Under the pieces are notes generated by a model, which was not told where the DNA came from, did not search any database, and was given only the letters and a program-made list of their open reading frames with translations. This document shows, in pieces, positions 28,061 through 37,634 of a DNA stretch of 64,000 nt. The stretch is from an uncultured Flavobacteriales bacterium (lineage in GTDB: Bacteria > Bacteroidota > Bacteroidia > Flavobacteriales_E > Vicingaceae): positions 1 to 64,000 of the forward strand of contig CALCHN010000029.1 of NCBI GenBank assembly GCA_937901255.1, given 5' to 3'. The translations under genes and the position numbers were made by a program. Every line of letters starts with the position of its first letter. Position 1 is the first letter of the stretch.

Positions 28061-28465
28061 ACCAACCAACCTATAACGTCATTCCTGAAATTTTGAGGCA
28101 CGAAAAAATTATCAGGAATCTCTTTTGTTTATTTTAATATAGATTCCTGTTTTCGTTGCATTACACAGGAATGACGCACAGAGAATGAGTATCACAAACT
28201 AGAAGCACCCAACCAACCTATAACGTCATTCCTGAAATTTTGAGGCACGAAAAAATTGTCAGGAATCTCTTTCGTTTATTTTAATATAGATTCCTGTTTC
28301 CGTTGCACTCCACAGGAATGACGCACAGAGAAAGAGTATCACAAACTAAAAGTACCAAACCAACCTACAACGTCATTCCTGAAATTTTAGAGGTACGAAA
28401 AAATTGTCAGGAATCTATTTTGTTCACAATAATAAGGATTCCTGCCTACGCAGGAATGACGTGAA
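28061..28465. repeat. 147-bp tandem repeat, 2.7 copies, built of inverted CATTCCTG/CAGGAATG
   Basis: The sequence ACGTCATTCCTGAAATTTT recurs with its ATTCCT at 28081, 28228 and 28375, an exact period of 147 bp. Each unit holds two inverted pairs (ATTCCTGA with TCAGGAAT, and GATTCCTG with CAGGAATG). The third copy has a diverged right half. It fills most of the gap between the small membrane protein and the convergent MFS gene; there are no long open frames. Confidence 0.92.
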
Positions 28466-28511
28466 AAGGAAAGGAATGACGTGAAAGAAAACGGAATACA
28501 AATTTTACCAA

Positions 28512-29726
28512 TCAAAGACTTTCATTCTTAATAATATGCTTTAACCACACCAAAAACAATACAGCAACTAGCAGCAAAGCAACCATAATGTACCAAGTAA
28601 ATTCATAACCAAAGAAACTTATTAACTGCATTCCCGAGTTGTGAGCAAAAATATGTGACACAGAAAATGCCATGGTAAACAATGCCATATAATCACCTTG
28701 GTTGTTGTGTTTTGCTGCTCTATCCATGGCAAAAGAATTTAAAAACGGAAAATTGAGCATCTCTGCAAACGACATAAAAATCATCCCTATTGCTAATACA
28801 CCTACCCAACCTAATAAGTTTAAAATTAAAAAGCTTAAAGCAAATAGGAGGGTGCTGTATATTAAAATGCTGTATTTAGAGAAACGTTCTTTATCAAAGA
28901 AACTTACCAATGGCATTTCTATAGCAAAAATGAGGATGCCATTGAGCGACATTAACCAGCCAATTTCTTTTTCTGTTAGTTGATGAATATCATGATAATA
29001 AAGTGGGATGGTAGAGAAATATTGCAAGAAAGCAAAACCAATCAGCAATAAAGCTGTTAAAAACACTAAGTAAGCTTTGTCTTTGTAAGGAGAACCTTTA
29101 GTACCTTCTTCCACTTCTTTAATGTTATTTCCTGCTCTTTTCTCATTTAGCACATAAAAAAACAAAATTCCAGCAGCCAAACAGCTGATGCCATCTATCC
29201 AAAATAAACCAGAATAACTGATGGTATAAATGATAAAACCTCCTACAGCAGGGCCTACAGAGAAGCCCAAGTTAATGGCTAATCTTATTAGAGTAACAGC
29301 TCTGGTTCTGTTTTCAGGTTTGGCATAAGCTGCAACTGCTACAAACAATGCCGGGCGAAATAAATCTGCTACTAACAATAAGAAAAAAACGGCAATACAA
29401 ATTCCCCAAAAAGTGGTGATGTACTGTAAACCAACAAACATAAAACTTGAAATAACTAAACTCCAAAGCATTACTTTGTAAAACCCAAATTTGTTAGTGA
29501 GTTTTCCTCCCAACCAAGCTCCACAAACAGAACCCAAACCAAAAGCTGTCATAACCCAACCAACATGATTTAACGTAAATTCTAAATGCTCAGTAAGGTA
29601 TAGCGACATAAAAGGAATGACCATGGTTCCGGCACGGTTGATTAAGGTAATTAACGATAACCACCATACTTGAACAGATAGTCCTCTAAAAGAATTTTTA
29701 TATGAATTGGTTAACCTTAAAATCAT
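28512..29726 (-). CDS. MFS transporter (DHA1/MdtH-like)
   Basis: 404 residues with about 12 hydrophobic helices. Motif A is between helices 2 and 3 (GAWLGGKLTNKFGFYK) and an antiporter-type motif C in helix 5 (NLGFSVGPAVGGF), which suggests a drug/H+ antiporter subgroup. RPALFVAVAAYAKPENRTRA lies between helices 4 and 5. The substrate is unknown. Monocistronic. Upstream, ATCAGCTTA and TAAGCTGAT (about 29738-29786) form a 9-bp inverted repeat that might bind a regulator. Confidence 0.88.
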   Translation of the reverse strand: MILRLTNSYKNSFRGLSVQVWWLSLITLINRAGTMVIPFMSLYLTEHLEFTLNHVGWVMTAFGLGSVCGAWLGGKLTNKFGFYKVMLWSLVISSFMFVGLQYITTFWGICIAVFFLLLVADLFRPALFVAVAAYAKPENRTRAVTLIRLAINLGFSVGPAVGGFIIYTISYSGLFWIDGISCLAAGILFFYVLNEKRAGNNIKEVEEGTKGSPYKDKAYLVFLTALLLIGFAFLQYFSTIPLYYHDIHQLTEKEIGWLMSLNGILIFAIEMPLVSFFDKERFSKYSILIYSTLLFALSFLILNLLGWVGVLAIGMIFMSFAEMLNFPFLNSFAMDRAAKHNNQGDYMALFTMAFSVSHIFAHNSGMQLISFFGYEFTWYIMVALLLVAVLFLVWLKHIIKNESL

Positions 29727-29831
29727 GATGAATAAAAAATCAGCTTAGTTAGGAGAAATTTATAAATCACTCCATCATAAGCTGATGACAAACCTTTATT
29801 TACTTGTAATTATCTTACAAAATTAACTAAA

Positions 29832-30157
29832 TTACAGTTTCTTAAATGTAAAATTGTAATAATAAACTTCATTACTATTGTGTTGGTTTTCAAAGTGAAG
29901 CATGCTTAATTGTTTAACTGTTTCATTCAGTAAATTTTCGTTAGAGTAGTTAGCATCAATAATTTTTACCTTACCGGTTTCATCAATTTTAAAACTAATT
30001 TTTTACAAACTCCGTTTGGTTTTTCTCAAGTAAAAATTGATTAGCTTCAAATTTTAATTCTTTTTCGAACTTCTTTTGTAATGAAGTGTTGTTGTTAGCA
30101 AAAATGTTTAATGCTAATAAAGTTGCTGCTGTTGTAACAAATAATACTTTTTTCATT
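29832..30157 (-). pseudogene. Small exported protein, broken by one-base frameshift
   Basis: From ATG at 30157 the frame gives a signal peptide (MKKVLFVTTAATLLALNIFA) and KKFEKELKFEANQFLLEKN, then stops at about 30000. One base later in phase the sequence reads on as NGVCKKISFKIDETGKVKII and SNENLLNETVKQLSMLHFEN to a natural stop at 29832. Adding one A in an A5 run near 30020 joins the halves into a protein of about 108 residues. The shape (signal peptide, then FKIDETGKV) resembles small Bacteroidota exported proteins of unknown role. A homopolymer sequencing error is as possible as a true mutation. Confidence 0.75.
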
Positions 30158-30232
30158 TTAATAGTTTTTTTATTTTTAAACTATGACAGATTGATGTATT
30201 ATTTTGTTACAGCAAGATGTAAATTTTGTGAT

Positions 30233-30266
30233 AAAAAAAAACCGCTACTGATTATCAGTAGCGGTT
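30233..30266 (-). terminator. Rho-independent terminator of the FadL/SGNH operon
   Basis: A perfect 12-bp stem, AACCGCTACTGA (30240-30251) with TCAGTAGCGGTT (30255-30266), has a 3-nt loop. Reading on the minus strand it is followed by eight T (A run at 30233-30240). It lies 24 bp after the stop of the minus-strand gene at 30291. Confidence 0.95.
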
Positions 30267-30290
30267 GAATAAACTTGTTAGGTTTTAAGC

Positions 30291-31619
30291 TTAAGGAAAA
30301 GTAATTCCTCTATAATTACTTACTGTTACAGGTTTTAAATTAGCACCATAAGAAGTATTAATCACTTCCATGTACTCATTAGCTATCATAGCATAACCTC
30401 TAGAGTTCGGGTGAATACCATCAACAGAATAGAAACCTCCTTTAATAAATTCTGTGGAGAAGTTAATTCCGTCAAAACTGAATTCATTTCCATTATTAAC
30501 AGTTTTCATAAATTGATACATATCTAATATTGCGTAAGTTCTTGCTTGTGCAGAAGCTTTAATTTCAGCATTAATAGCATTAATATAGTTTTTTACGATA
30601 AGTACTTCATCTTTATCTAACACTTGCTGATGAGGTAATGGGTCTTGCATGGTTAAGCCTTTTCCTTCTTTAATTAGTGAGGAAGAAGAAAGCAATAATA
30701 AATCTTCTTTTACTGCTTTTCTAATAATGTTAGTGTCAGCTCCTTCTTTAATCCAAATATCTTTACCTAATACTTCTAAAGTAACAGTATTAAAAAATGG
30801 TGCTTCAGTAATATCATGAACCGTAGCACAAACTCCAGTATTTGCAGTTAGTTTTAGGGTGTCTAACAAAGCATCGTATTTAGTTCTAAAATCTCCAATA
30901 GGAGTTAAGATAGAAGAACCACTTACATCATCGCCACCAGCATTTGCCCATCCCATCACATCATGAATTCCTAACCAACAAGTAAAAAAGGTAGCTTTAC
31001 TGTTTTTTACATGTTCAATATAATCGACAGGATTGCCAATACTTCCAAAGTTTAAAAATCTGCCGTAAGCACTAATAGGTTCACCGGCAACGCAATTCCA
31101 AGCTAACTGACCAGAAGGTGTACTTCCTCCAAATAAAATATAGTTAGTAATGGCATCGGTAGTGTTGAAAGAAATAACATTTCTAACGTTTAAACCACCT
31201 ATAGCTAAATTATTATAAGCTGTAGTTTGGTTTGTCCAAGTAAGAAAAGAAGGGTCGTAAGCAATTGCTAAAGGGTGATTGTCATTTTTCTTGCAATCAT
31301 AAGCTTTTATTACTTCAATTTTTTCATTCAGAAAAGCTAAGTGCATGTAGCCTGAACCTGCTCCAGTAACTAGTGGTTGTTTAAATGAAACGCCCATTTG
31401 AGCAGCTATTATAGCAGGATAAGAATTTTCTTGTTGTTGAAATTCATTATGCAAACCTCCATCTTGAAAACCTTGAGTAAATGAACTTCCTATAGAAATA
31501 TAGTTTGAAAAATCTGCACTTCCAGAATCTGGTGCTTCGTAAGGGTCGAATTCAGTTTTGGTGCATGAAGCAATAACTAAAATTGTGGCTGATAGATATG
31601 TAAATTTAGAAAATTTCAT
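30291..31619 (-). CDS. SGNH/GDSL hydrolase-like lipoprotein
   Basis: 442 residues. Lipoprotein signal with lipobox LVIASC (Cys 19). The block I Ser is in NYISIGSSFTQGFQDGG (GSSF in place of GDSL), and the C-terminal Asp-x-x-His is in VDGIHPNSRGYAMIANEY, as in SGNH esterases. Block III reads LGIHDVMGWA, where GxND would be usual, so the Asn is replaced. It probably sits on the outer membrane and cleaves an ester or acyl group. The start ATG overlaps the fadL-like stop (TAATG), so it is translationally coupled to the porin gene; a lipase feeding a fatty-acid porin is a sensible pairing (inference). Confidence 0.8.
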   Translation of the reverse strand: MKFSKFTYLSATILVIASCTKTEFDPYEAPDSGSADFSNYISIGSSFTQGFQDGGLHNEFQQQENSYPAIIAAQMGVSFKQPLVTGAGSGYMHLAFLNEKIEVIKAYDCKKNDNHPLAIAYDPSFLTWTNQTTAYNNLAIGGLNVRNVISFNTTDAITNYILFGGSTPSGQLAWNCVAGEPISAYGRFLNFGSIGNPVDYIEHVKNSKATFFTCWLGIHDVMGWANAGGDDVSGSSILTPIGDFRTKYDALLDTLKLTANTGVCATVHDITEAPFFNTVTLEVLGKDIWIKEGADTNIIRKAVKEDLLLLSSSSLIKEGKGLTMQDPLPHQQVLDKDEVLIVKNYINAINAEIKASAQARTYAILDMYQFMKTVNNGNEFSFDGINFSTEFIKGGFYSVDGIHPNSRGYAMIANEYMEVINTSYGANLKPVTVSNYRGITFP

Positions 31620-32902
31620 TATTCAGTAGTTGAAGTAGAGGATTTAGATTTTCCAGGTAATTTAATGTTTAAAGCCAATCCGTAAACATTCACTTTTCTT
31701 CTGTAATTACCGTCAAAATTAGCGGCTAACAATAAATCTCTACGTTCGGCACTTTGTCTGATAAAGGAAAAGTCAATTGAAAATTTTTCATTGATTTTAT
31801 AACCAAAACCTCCTGTGTATGCAGTTTGAGTAATATCTGGTAATTCAGGACTAACAAAACCATCTTTTATAGGAGAATTATCGATGTAAATACCACCTCT
31901 AATACTAAACTTTTCTTTATAAGTAATATCTAAACCAAATCTATGTGTAACAACATCTTGCCAATCTTTTACAGATTTTGATTCAGGAGTTTCTTTGTTA
32001 TCAAATTTAAATGTAAGCGTATCGTAAGAAGACCAGCCTGTCCAGTTGAAATCATATATTACAGTAAAGAGTAAGTTTTCATTGTATTGATGTTGAACGC
32101 TTAAACCAGCAGTAAAAACTTGAGGAAGTGTAAGTTTAGAAGTAAAACCTGTTGTTGCAGGAAACTGTCCTTGAAGAGCAACAGGGATATTTGTAAATTC
32201 AGCTTCTCCATTAGATAAATCGATAGGCATAGCAGAACGATAGCTTAATCCTAAATTGAAATCAGTTTTTTTAGAACCATTTTCTAGTGTTAAAAAGTTA
32301 GAGAAAATACCAATGTTGTAGCCAACGCCATCACCACTACCAGTTAAGCTTGCTTTTCCTTCTGAAGAAGTTGAAGAACTTACAGGAATGGCTTTTTCTG
32401 TAGAGAAACTTCCTGTAGCATAAACAAAACCTGCGCCTATGCTAATTTTATCGTGCAATTTATAAGAAACCGTTGGTTGAAACATAAAAGTTCTAAGACT
32501 AATATTTTGGATGATGTATCTGCCTTGCCAATCATCTTCATAAGAAGAACTAGAACCAAATTGATTATTTACCAAAAACCCAAAATTAAACTTATCATTC
32601 AGTTGAGCCGAGTAGTAAAAATGAATTGGTGTAGCTCTAGGTGAAGTCTGATTAGTGTTTGCCACCTGAGGTGTTTGCACAGAAACATGAGGATCTACCA
32701 AATTGGCTCCAAAGGTAAACTGATGTCCTGTAAGCGAACTCATAGCTCCAGGATTATAAAAAACTGCACTAGCATCGTTTGATAAACCTGTAAAAGCACC
32801 ACCCATAGCAGCAGCTTTTAATCCTTGTAAATTTAACTGAAAACCTCCTGCCGAAACAACAGCAGGAGTGATTAATAATAGGTTGAATAGTATTTTCTTC
32901 AT
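31619..32902 (-). CDS. Outer membrane long-chain fatty acid/hydrocarbon transporter, FadL/OmpP1/TodX family
   Basis: 427 residues. Signal peptide to about 18, then the family N-terminus AGGFQLNLQGLKAAAMGGAF and NDASAVFYNPGAMSSL (the NPA-type plug motif). The rest is alternating beta-strand sequence, as in a 14-strand barrel (FRYxF-type repeats, e.g. YRSAMPIDLSNGEAEF). It moves hydrophobic compounds across the outer membrane. Upstream partner of the SGNH lipoprotein gene (1-bp overlap) in a two-gene operon ending at the 30233 terminator. Confidence 0.92.
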   Translation of the reverse strand: MKKILFNLLLITPAVVSAGGFQLNLQGLKAAAMGGAFTGLSNDASAVFYNPGAMSSLTGHQFTFGANLVDPHVSVQTPQVANTNQTSPRATPIHFYYSAQLNDKFNFGFLVNNQFGSSSSYEDDWQGRYIIQNISLRTFMFQPTVSYKLHDKISIGAGFVYATGSFSTEKAIPVSSSTSSEGKASLTGSGDGVGYNIGIFSNFLTLENGSKKTDFNLGLSYRSAMPIDLSNGEAEFTNIPVALQGQFPATTGFTSKLTLPQVFTAGLSVQHQYNENLLFTVIYDFNWTGWSSYDTLTFKFDNKETPESKSVKDWQDVVTHRFGLDITYKEKFSIRGGIYIDNSPIKDGFVSPELPDITQTAYTGGFGYKINEKFSIDFSFIRQSAERRDLLLAANFDGNYRRKVNVYGLALNIKLPGKSKSSTSTTE

Positions 32903-32926
32903 ATGTTTATAATCAGTCGTTTAATC

Positions 32927-33706
32927 TTATTTATTTACAATAAATCTTTTTGTAATTCTTTCAGCTTGATAATTAAGTTGGTAGAAATAAACACCATTTT
33001 CAAAATCGTTTGCTTTAAGTGTGTAAACATTTTTACCAACACTAGCACTAATTCTTTCTGTTTTAATTTCTTCTCCTAATAAATTGAAAACTGTTAGCTC
33101 AACAACTTCTGCAGTTGGTGTGTTAAATTCTATAGTAGAAGTATTGCTAAATGGGTTCGGGTAGTTTTGTGTGATAGCAAATTTATTTTCAGCCAATTCA
33201 TTAACATTAACCGTTGAACCTGTAGTGTCAACAACATCAATAAAATAATAATTTACGTCAAAAGGTTGAGTTTGTGTTAGACTAAATACGGTAGCATAAG
33301 TGGTTCCGTTTACACTTATAGGATAATGTCCGGTATCTAAAACTGTAGGGTTTCCTGTAACTAACATACAGCTAGAAGTTCCTCCTAAAAATTTAAAAGG
33401 CAATGCATTTTCATTTTCTGAAACAATAGTAAACCCTGGAGGTAAACCTGTAACAGAGGTAACAATAATACTATCGATATATACTGTTTGACAAGGAGGG
33501 AAGGCAATAACAATGCAAGTGTCGGCAGGAGTAACTGCGGTTATCACTTCGCTATAAGGCTGTCCTACATAAGAAGTTGGCAAATTGGTTACACTATCTG
33601 GATAAACACCAGATGTTGTATATTGAGGGTCTGGAGCACAGTTTTGAGCTACAATAGTTGACGAAATAGCAATAATTGCTAAGAAAGAAAGTAATGTTTT
33701 TTTCAT
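32927..33706 (-). CDS. Secreted protein with T9SS type A sorting domain
   Basis: 259 residues. Signal peptide MKKTLLSFLAIIAISSTIVA, then a beta-rich middle with paired Cys (CIVIAFPPCQTVYID) that I do not recognise. The C-terminal 85 residues are a type A T9SS sorting domain (FAITQNYPNPFSNTSTIEF; GVYFYQLNYQAERITKRFIV). It is exported through the type IX system and probably attached to the surface. It lies 24 bp upstream of the fadL-like gene and could be co-transcribed with it. Confidence 0.88.
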   Translation of the reverse strand: MKKTLLSFLAIIAISSTIVAQNCAPDPQYTTSGVYPDSVTNLPTSYVGQPYSEVITAVTPADTCIVIAFPPCQTVYIDSIIVTSVTGLPPGFTIVSENENALPFKFLGGTSSCMLVTGNPTVLDTGHYPISVNGTTYATVFSLTQTQPFDVNYYFIDVVDTTGSTVNVNELAENKFAITQNYPNPFSNTSTIEFNTPTAEVVELTVFNLLGEEIKTERISASVGKNVYTLKANDFENGVYFYQLNYQAERITKRFIVNK

Positions 33707-33796
33707 AAAGTTAGTTTTAGTTAATTTTTAATTTCCAAATGTATAAAAAAAAATGAAGAGATAAAATAAAACTTATTAACGATTAAAAGATGCTGA

Positions 33797-34792
33797 TTAA
33801 TAAATAGCTATGCCATTTTCTGTTGCTATCCAAGCTTTATTAGAGAAATCTAAAGCAATTTTATTGATGTAATTATTAGGTAAGTTGGAATTAGAGAAGT
33901 TAAAATGTGTCCAATTATTTGTTGTTGGATTGAAACTAGCAATTCCTTGTCCTGACATTCCTACAAATACTTCTGTAGAAGATTTAATAACAACAGAACG
34001 AAGTAAGTTTAAGGATAAATCTGAGTTTTGCATGTTATAAGTATGCCACGAGCTACCATCAATTTTTGTTAATCCACCATTAGTAGCTATCCAAGTAACA
34101 GTATTGTCGAAAGTAATATCAAAAACAAAAGGATTAGGCAAGTCTGAGTTCCCAGGATTATAATTGGTGAAATTACTTCCATCAAAAACAGATATACCCG
34201 AGCCTGTTCCTATCCATAAATCACCGTTGGAATTTTCTTTAATAACAGAAACAGAGTTGTTTGGCAAATCTGAGTTGGAAGGAGTGAAAATTTGCCAATT
34301 ACTTCCATCAAAAGAAGCTAATCCACCTCCTGAAAAAGTACCTATCCATAATTTACCAGTGATACTTAGTGCTAAAGCTCTTATTTTATTAATAGGTAAA
34401 GGAGAGTTTCCTGTATTGTAAACAGTTGTTGTTCCGTTGGTATAATTCACTAAGCCATTGTCTGTACCTATCCAAATAGTTGAACCATTGGTTTGTACAC
34501 AGTTAATTTTATTACTTGGTAAACCAGCATTTGTTGTATTTAGTACCGACCAGTTGTTTCCATCAAAAATAGAAAGCCCATTATTAGTAGCTATTTTTAT
34601 ACTGTTTCCAACTATTTCAATATCATTTATAAAATTATCAGCAATTCCTGAATTTGATGTTTGATAAATGGAAGAAAAAACATCGGGAGTAGGAGTAGGT
34701 TCTGGAGTTGGAGTAATAGTATTCGCTTCTTTGTTGCAAGCAAATAACAAAAGTAAAATAGAAAAAATAAGATGTATTAAACTGTTTTTCAA
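33797..34792 (-). CDS. Lipoprotein with two-component-regulator (Reg_prop) beta-propeller
   Basis: 331 residues. Lipobox LLLFAC (Cys about 19), a Pro/Thr-rich linker (TPTPEPTPTPDV), then about six or seven propeller blades with recurring WIGTDNGL, WIGTFSGGG and WIGTGSGISVFDG motifs spaced about 44 residues apart. These are Reg_prop repeats, normally found in the periplasmic part of hybrid two-component systems, here without any kinase. It may bind a ligand or partner at the cell surface; function unknown. The neighbours are separate minus-strand genes. Confidence 0.85.
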   Translation of the reverse strand: MKNSLIHLIFSILLLLFACNKEANTITPTPEPTPTPDVFSSIYQTSNSGIADNFINDIEIVGNSIKIATNNGLSIFDGNNWSVLNTTNAGLPSNKINCVQTNGSTIWIGTDNGLVNYTNGTTTVYNTGNSPLPINKIRALALSITGKLWIGTFSGGGLASFDGSNWQIFTPSNSDLPNNSVSVIKENSNGDLWIGTGSGISVFDGSNFTNYNPGNSDLPNPFVFDITFDNTVTWIATNGGLTKIDGSSWHTYNMQNSDLSLNLLRSVVIKSSTEVFVGMSGQGIASFNPTTNNWTHFNFSNSNLPNNYINKIALDFSNKAWIATENGIAIY

Positions 34793-34835
34793 AACAATGC
34801 AGTAATGATTAAACTGCTAAGGTATAAAAAAATAG

Positions 34836-36077
34836 TTAATTTGCAAGCTCTCTAAGTTTTATTTTTTTCTCATAATCTAAAATTAAAAGATAATAAAGAA
34901 ACACTCCAAAAAAGTAAAGAGCAGCAGTTATAAGGAAAACATAAACATATTGCAATCCTATTTGACGTAAAACCTGAAAAATTATAGAACTAATAAACCA
35001 ACTGCCCGACCAAACCGCAGAGGTTAATGCACTCATCATTTCTTGGTTGCGTTCACCCACATAATCCATTACAATGTCAGATGTCATTGGTCCAGCCATG
35101 TTCATTAAAGGTTGCCTGATAATATAGGCAGCAATGGCAATGTAAACCGCCCATTCAAACGACATTATTTCTGTAAAAGCCAATACAATTAAAGCAACGA
35201 TGGCAATGGTTTGAGTAAGCGGAACAGCTAATTTATAGCCTAATTTGTCTTTTATTATGGGAACATAAAGCACCATACTAAAAACAATTAAGGTAGCAAA
35301 AGCACTAATAATAGCAAACTCATCAGAATCTAATCCATGAATTTTAAAGAAAAACAAGCCAATAAAAGGGATGGTTAGTCCGGCACCAACAGCAATAACA
35401 ATAGTTGGAATTAATGCTTTAAAAATAATTCCCCAATCAAATTCTTTAAGGTTGGTTCGTTTTTTCTTTAGCTGAGGAATGTTTTCGCTAAATTTTATTT
35501 TAAAAATGAAGAAAGTACCTATAAAACCAAGTGTACAGATAACTTGTAAGATTAGTTTTTCATCAAACAGTTCAGGATTAATGTTTTTTAAGCTGAAGAT
35601 TAACGCTCCACTAAAAATATTTGCCAGACTCCATGTGGAATAACTCAACGTAATAGCTGCGGTATGTGTTTCTTTTTTGGCATTTCTTAAAATATAAGGT
35701 ATAGCTGAGATTTGTATTCCAATAAAACTTACTCCCCAAAAAAACAATACAACATACAATAATAAAGAGGCTTGTTGTGAAATAGCAAAAACAATAAGTA
35801 AAGCAAGGGCTGGGGTTAAAAAAGAAGAAATGTAAAATATGGGTTTTAATTTCCGTCCTTTAATAAATAGTCCTAAAGGAAATGCAAATAGTAGCACGCC
35901 TAAAAAACGAAATGATACAAATGAAGCACTTTCATGATCTTTGTAGCCCACTTTTTCCATGTAAATCAACATAATAGCCATAAAAGCACTATTAATAAGT
36001 TGAAGGAAAAATTCAGCAACAATAAACTGAATAATGTGTTTTTCTAATTGTTGATAATGTTTTACAAATGAGAACAT
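34836..36077 (-). CDS. MFS transporter, substrate unknown
   Basis: 413 residues with about 12 predicted helices and long charged loop residues (IKFSENIPQLKKKRTNLKEF) at the centre, typical of a major facilitator. Motif A is weak (FPLGLFIKGRKLKPIFY). The family branch is not recognisable. The ATG is directly adjacent to the fmt stop (36078), so the two genes are co-transcribed, but no functional link is obvious. Confidence 0.8.
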   Translation of the reverse strand: MFSFVKHYQQLEKHIIQFIVAEFFLQLINSAFMAIMLIYMEKVGYKDHESASFVSFRFLGVLLFAFPLGLFIKGRKLKPIFYISSFLTPALALLIVFAISQQASLLLYVVLFFWGVSFIGIQISAIPYILRNAKKETHTAAITLSYSTWSLANIFSGALIFSLKNINPELFDEKLILQVICTLGFIGTFFIFKIKFSENIPQLKKKRTNLKEFDWGIIFKALIPTIVIAVGAGLTIPFIGLFFFKIHGLDSDEFAIISAFATLIVFSMVLYVPIIKDKLGYKLAVPLTQTIAIVALIVLAFTEIMSFEWAVYIAIAAYIIRQPLMNMAGPMTSDIVMDYVGERNQEMMSALTSAVWSGSWFISSIIFQVLRQIGLQYVYVFLITAALYFFGVFLYYLLILDYEKKIKLRELAN

Positions 36078-37037
36078 TTATTGAACGATTAGCTTATATT
36101 CATTCATATCAACACCATTAAGAAAAGCAGTAACTGGCATTCTTTTTTTACCTTCTGGTTGTAGCTCTAAAATAGCAATAAAACCATCTTTTACAACAAT
36201 TTTCAATTCAGTTTTAGTGAAAATAAGCTCACCAATTGTATAGTTGTGATTTTCTGTTACAACTTTAGATTTAAAAATCTTACAATTAATTACCTTACCT
36301 GTTGGTTGGTGGATAAATTGTGTAAAAGCAGTTGGGTAAGGACTTAATCCTCTTATATGGTTATGGATTTCATTTAGAGGCTTTGTCCAATTAATTTTAC
36401 AAAAAGGTTTAAAGATTTTATAAGCAAGTTTTAGTTCTTTGCTATTCTCTTGTGGAGTGGTTTGAATGTTGTTTTCTGCTATAGAAGTTAAAGTTTTTAC
36501 CACTAAGTTAGCACCAATCTTCATTAATTTATCATGAAGTTCTCCAGCAGTTTCATCATCTCCAATAGTTACTTTTTCTTGAAATATAATCTCTCCAGTA
36601 TCAATTTCATGTTGTAAGAAAAAAGTACTTACGCCAGTTTCTTTTTCTCCGTTAATAATCGCCCAATTTATTGGAGCAGCACCTCTGTATTGAGGTAGGA
36701 GAGAAGCATGTAAATTAAAAGTTCCTAGTTCAGGCATGTTCCAAACTACTTCAGGAAGCATTCTGAAAGCTACAACTACCTGAAGATTGGCATTTAAGGC
36801 TTTTAATTCTTTAAGAAATTGTTCATCTTTAAGATTGCTAGGTTGAAGCAAGGTTAGTTGTTGCTCTTCGGCATAAATTTTAACAGCAGATTTAGAGAGT
36901 TGCTGACCTCTTCCTGCAGGTTTATCAGGAGCAGTAATTACCCCCACCACATTAAAACCAGCTTCTACTATGCTTTTTAATGAAGCTACAGCAAAATCGG
37001 GCGTTCCCATAAAAACAATACGCAAATCTTTATTCAT
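36078..37037 (-). CDS. fmt: Methionyl-tRNA formyltransferase
   Basis: 319 residues from the ATG at 37037, chosen because MNKDLRIVFMGTPDFAVAS is the family N-terminus; the frame extends 23 codons further up but overlaps the preceding gene. Catalytic Asn-His-Asp are present: FNLHASLLPQYRGAAPINW and the Asp of HEIDTGEIIF. The C-terminal OB-like domain follows from about 205. It formylates Met-tRNA(fMet) with 10-formyl-THF. It starts 4 bp after the stop of the YCII-domain gene. Confidence 0.95.
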   Translation of the reverse strand: MNKDLRIVFMGTPDFAVASLKSIVEAGFNVVGVITAPDKPAGRGQQLSKSAVKIYAEEQQLTLLQPSNLKDEQFLKELKALNANLQVVVAFRMLPEVVWNMPELGTFNLHASLLPQYRGAAPINWAIINGEKETGVSTFFLQHEIDTGEIIFQEKVTIGDDETAGELHDKLMKIGANLVVKTLTSIAENNIQTTPQENSKELKLAYKIFKPFCKINWTKPLNEIHNHIRGLSPYPTAFTQFIHQPTGKVINCKIFKSKVVTENHNYTIGELIFTKTELKIVVKDGFIAILELQPEGKKRMPVTAFLNGVDMNEYKLIVQ

Positions 37038-37041
37038 CAAC

Positions 37042-37503
37042 TTAAGGTTTTTTCTTACTAATTTTTTCGGCATAAGGTAAATAAGTTGGTAAAGCTGCCG
37101 AGCCATACCAGTCGTAAATTTCTGCTTCTAAAAATGATTGAGAAACAGCAGGATCGGTACTCAAAAACTGTTCAACTTCTTCTTTATTTTCTGCAATAAA
37201 AATATACAAACCTCTGTATTGTTTCTCATTTTTTCCGAAAGGTCCTGCAACAATTAACTTACCTTCGTTTACCAATTTATTAATATTGTCAAGATGTCCT
37301 CTAAAGGCAGTACTTATTTCTTCTTTATTTTCAGAAGTATTTGTGCCTGTTTTCAGGATTACAAAATAATACATTCTCATACCATAATCATCAGCTTTTA
37401 AGCTATCTGCTAATGCTTTATCATAGTGAGTTGAATCTGTTTGTGCTTTTACAGAATAACAAAAAAGTGTTACTACTAAACACAATATAGCTAGGTGTTT
37501 CAT
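37042..37503 (-). CDS. Exported YCII-domain protein
   Basis: 153 residues from the ATG at 37503, chosen because MKHLAILCLVVTLFCYSVKA is a clean signal peptide; the longer frame to 37605 adds an unlikely 34 residues. The mature part matches the YCII-related ferredoxin-like fold (MRMYYFVILKTGTN; LIVAGPFGKNEKQYRGLYIF; VEQFLSTDPAV). YCII proteins are small, possibly enzymatic, with a conserved His/Asp that is not obvious here. Function unknown; the protein would be periplasmic. Probably co-transcribed with fmt. Confidence 0.8.
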   Translation of the reverse strand: MKHLAILCLVVTLFCYSVKAQTDSTHYDKALADSLKADDYGMRMYYFVILKTGTNTSENKEEISTAFRGHLDNINKLVNEGKLIVAGPFGKNEKQYRGLYIFIAENKEEVEQFLSTDPAVSQSFLEAEIYDWYGSAALPTYLPYAEKISKKKP

Positions 37504-37634
37504 GGTGTTGAAAGATTTTGTTAGCTCGCAAAAATAATGAATAATTGGAGCAGATTGAGGAAAAAAGCAATGTGTGAATAAAAAATTAAGAATAATACTT
37601 ATCACATAATTTACCTAAAATCTAAAAAAAATAA

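Noticed and set aside
28061..28465. Possible CRISPR array
   Set aside because: Units are 147 bp, contiguous and nearly identical throughout, with no unique spacers and no cas genes nearby.
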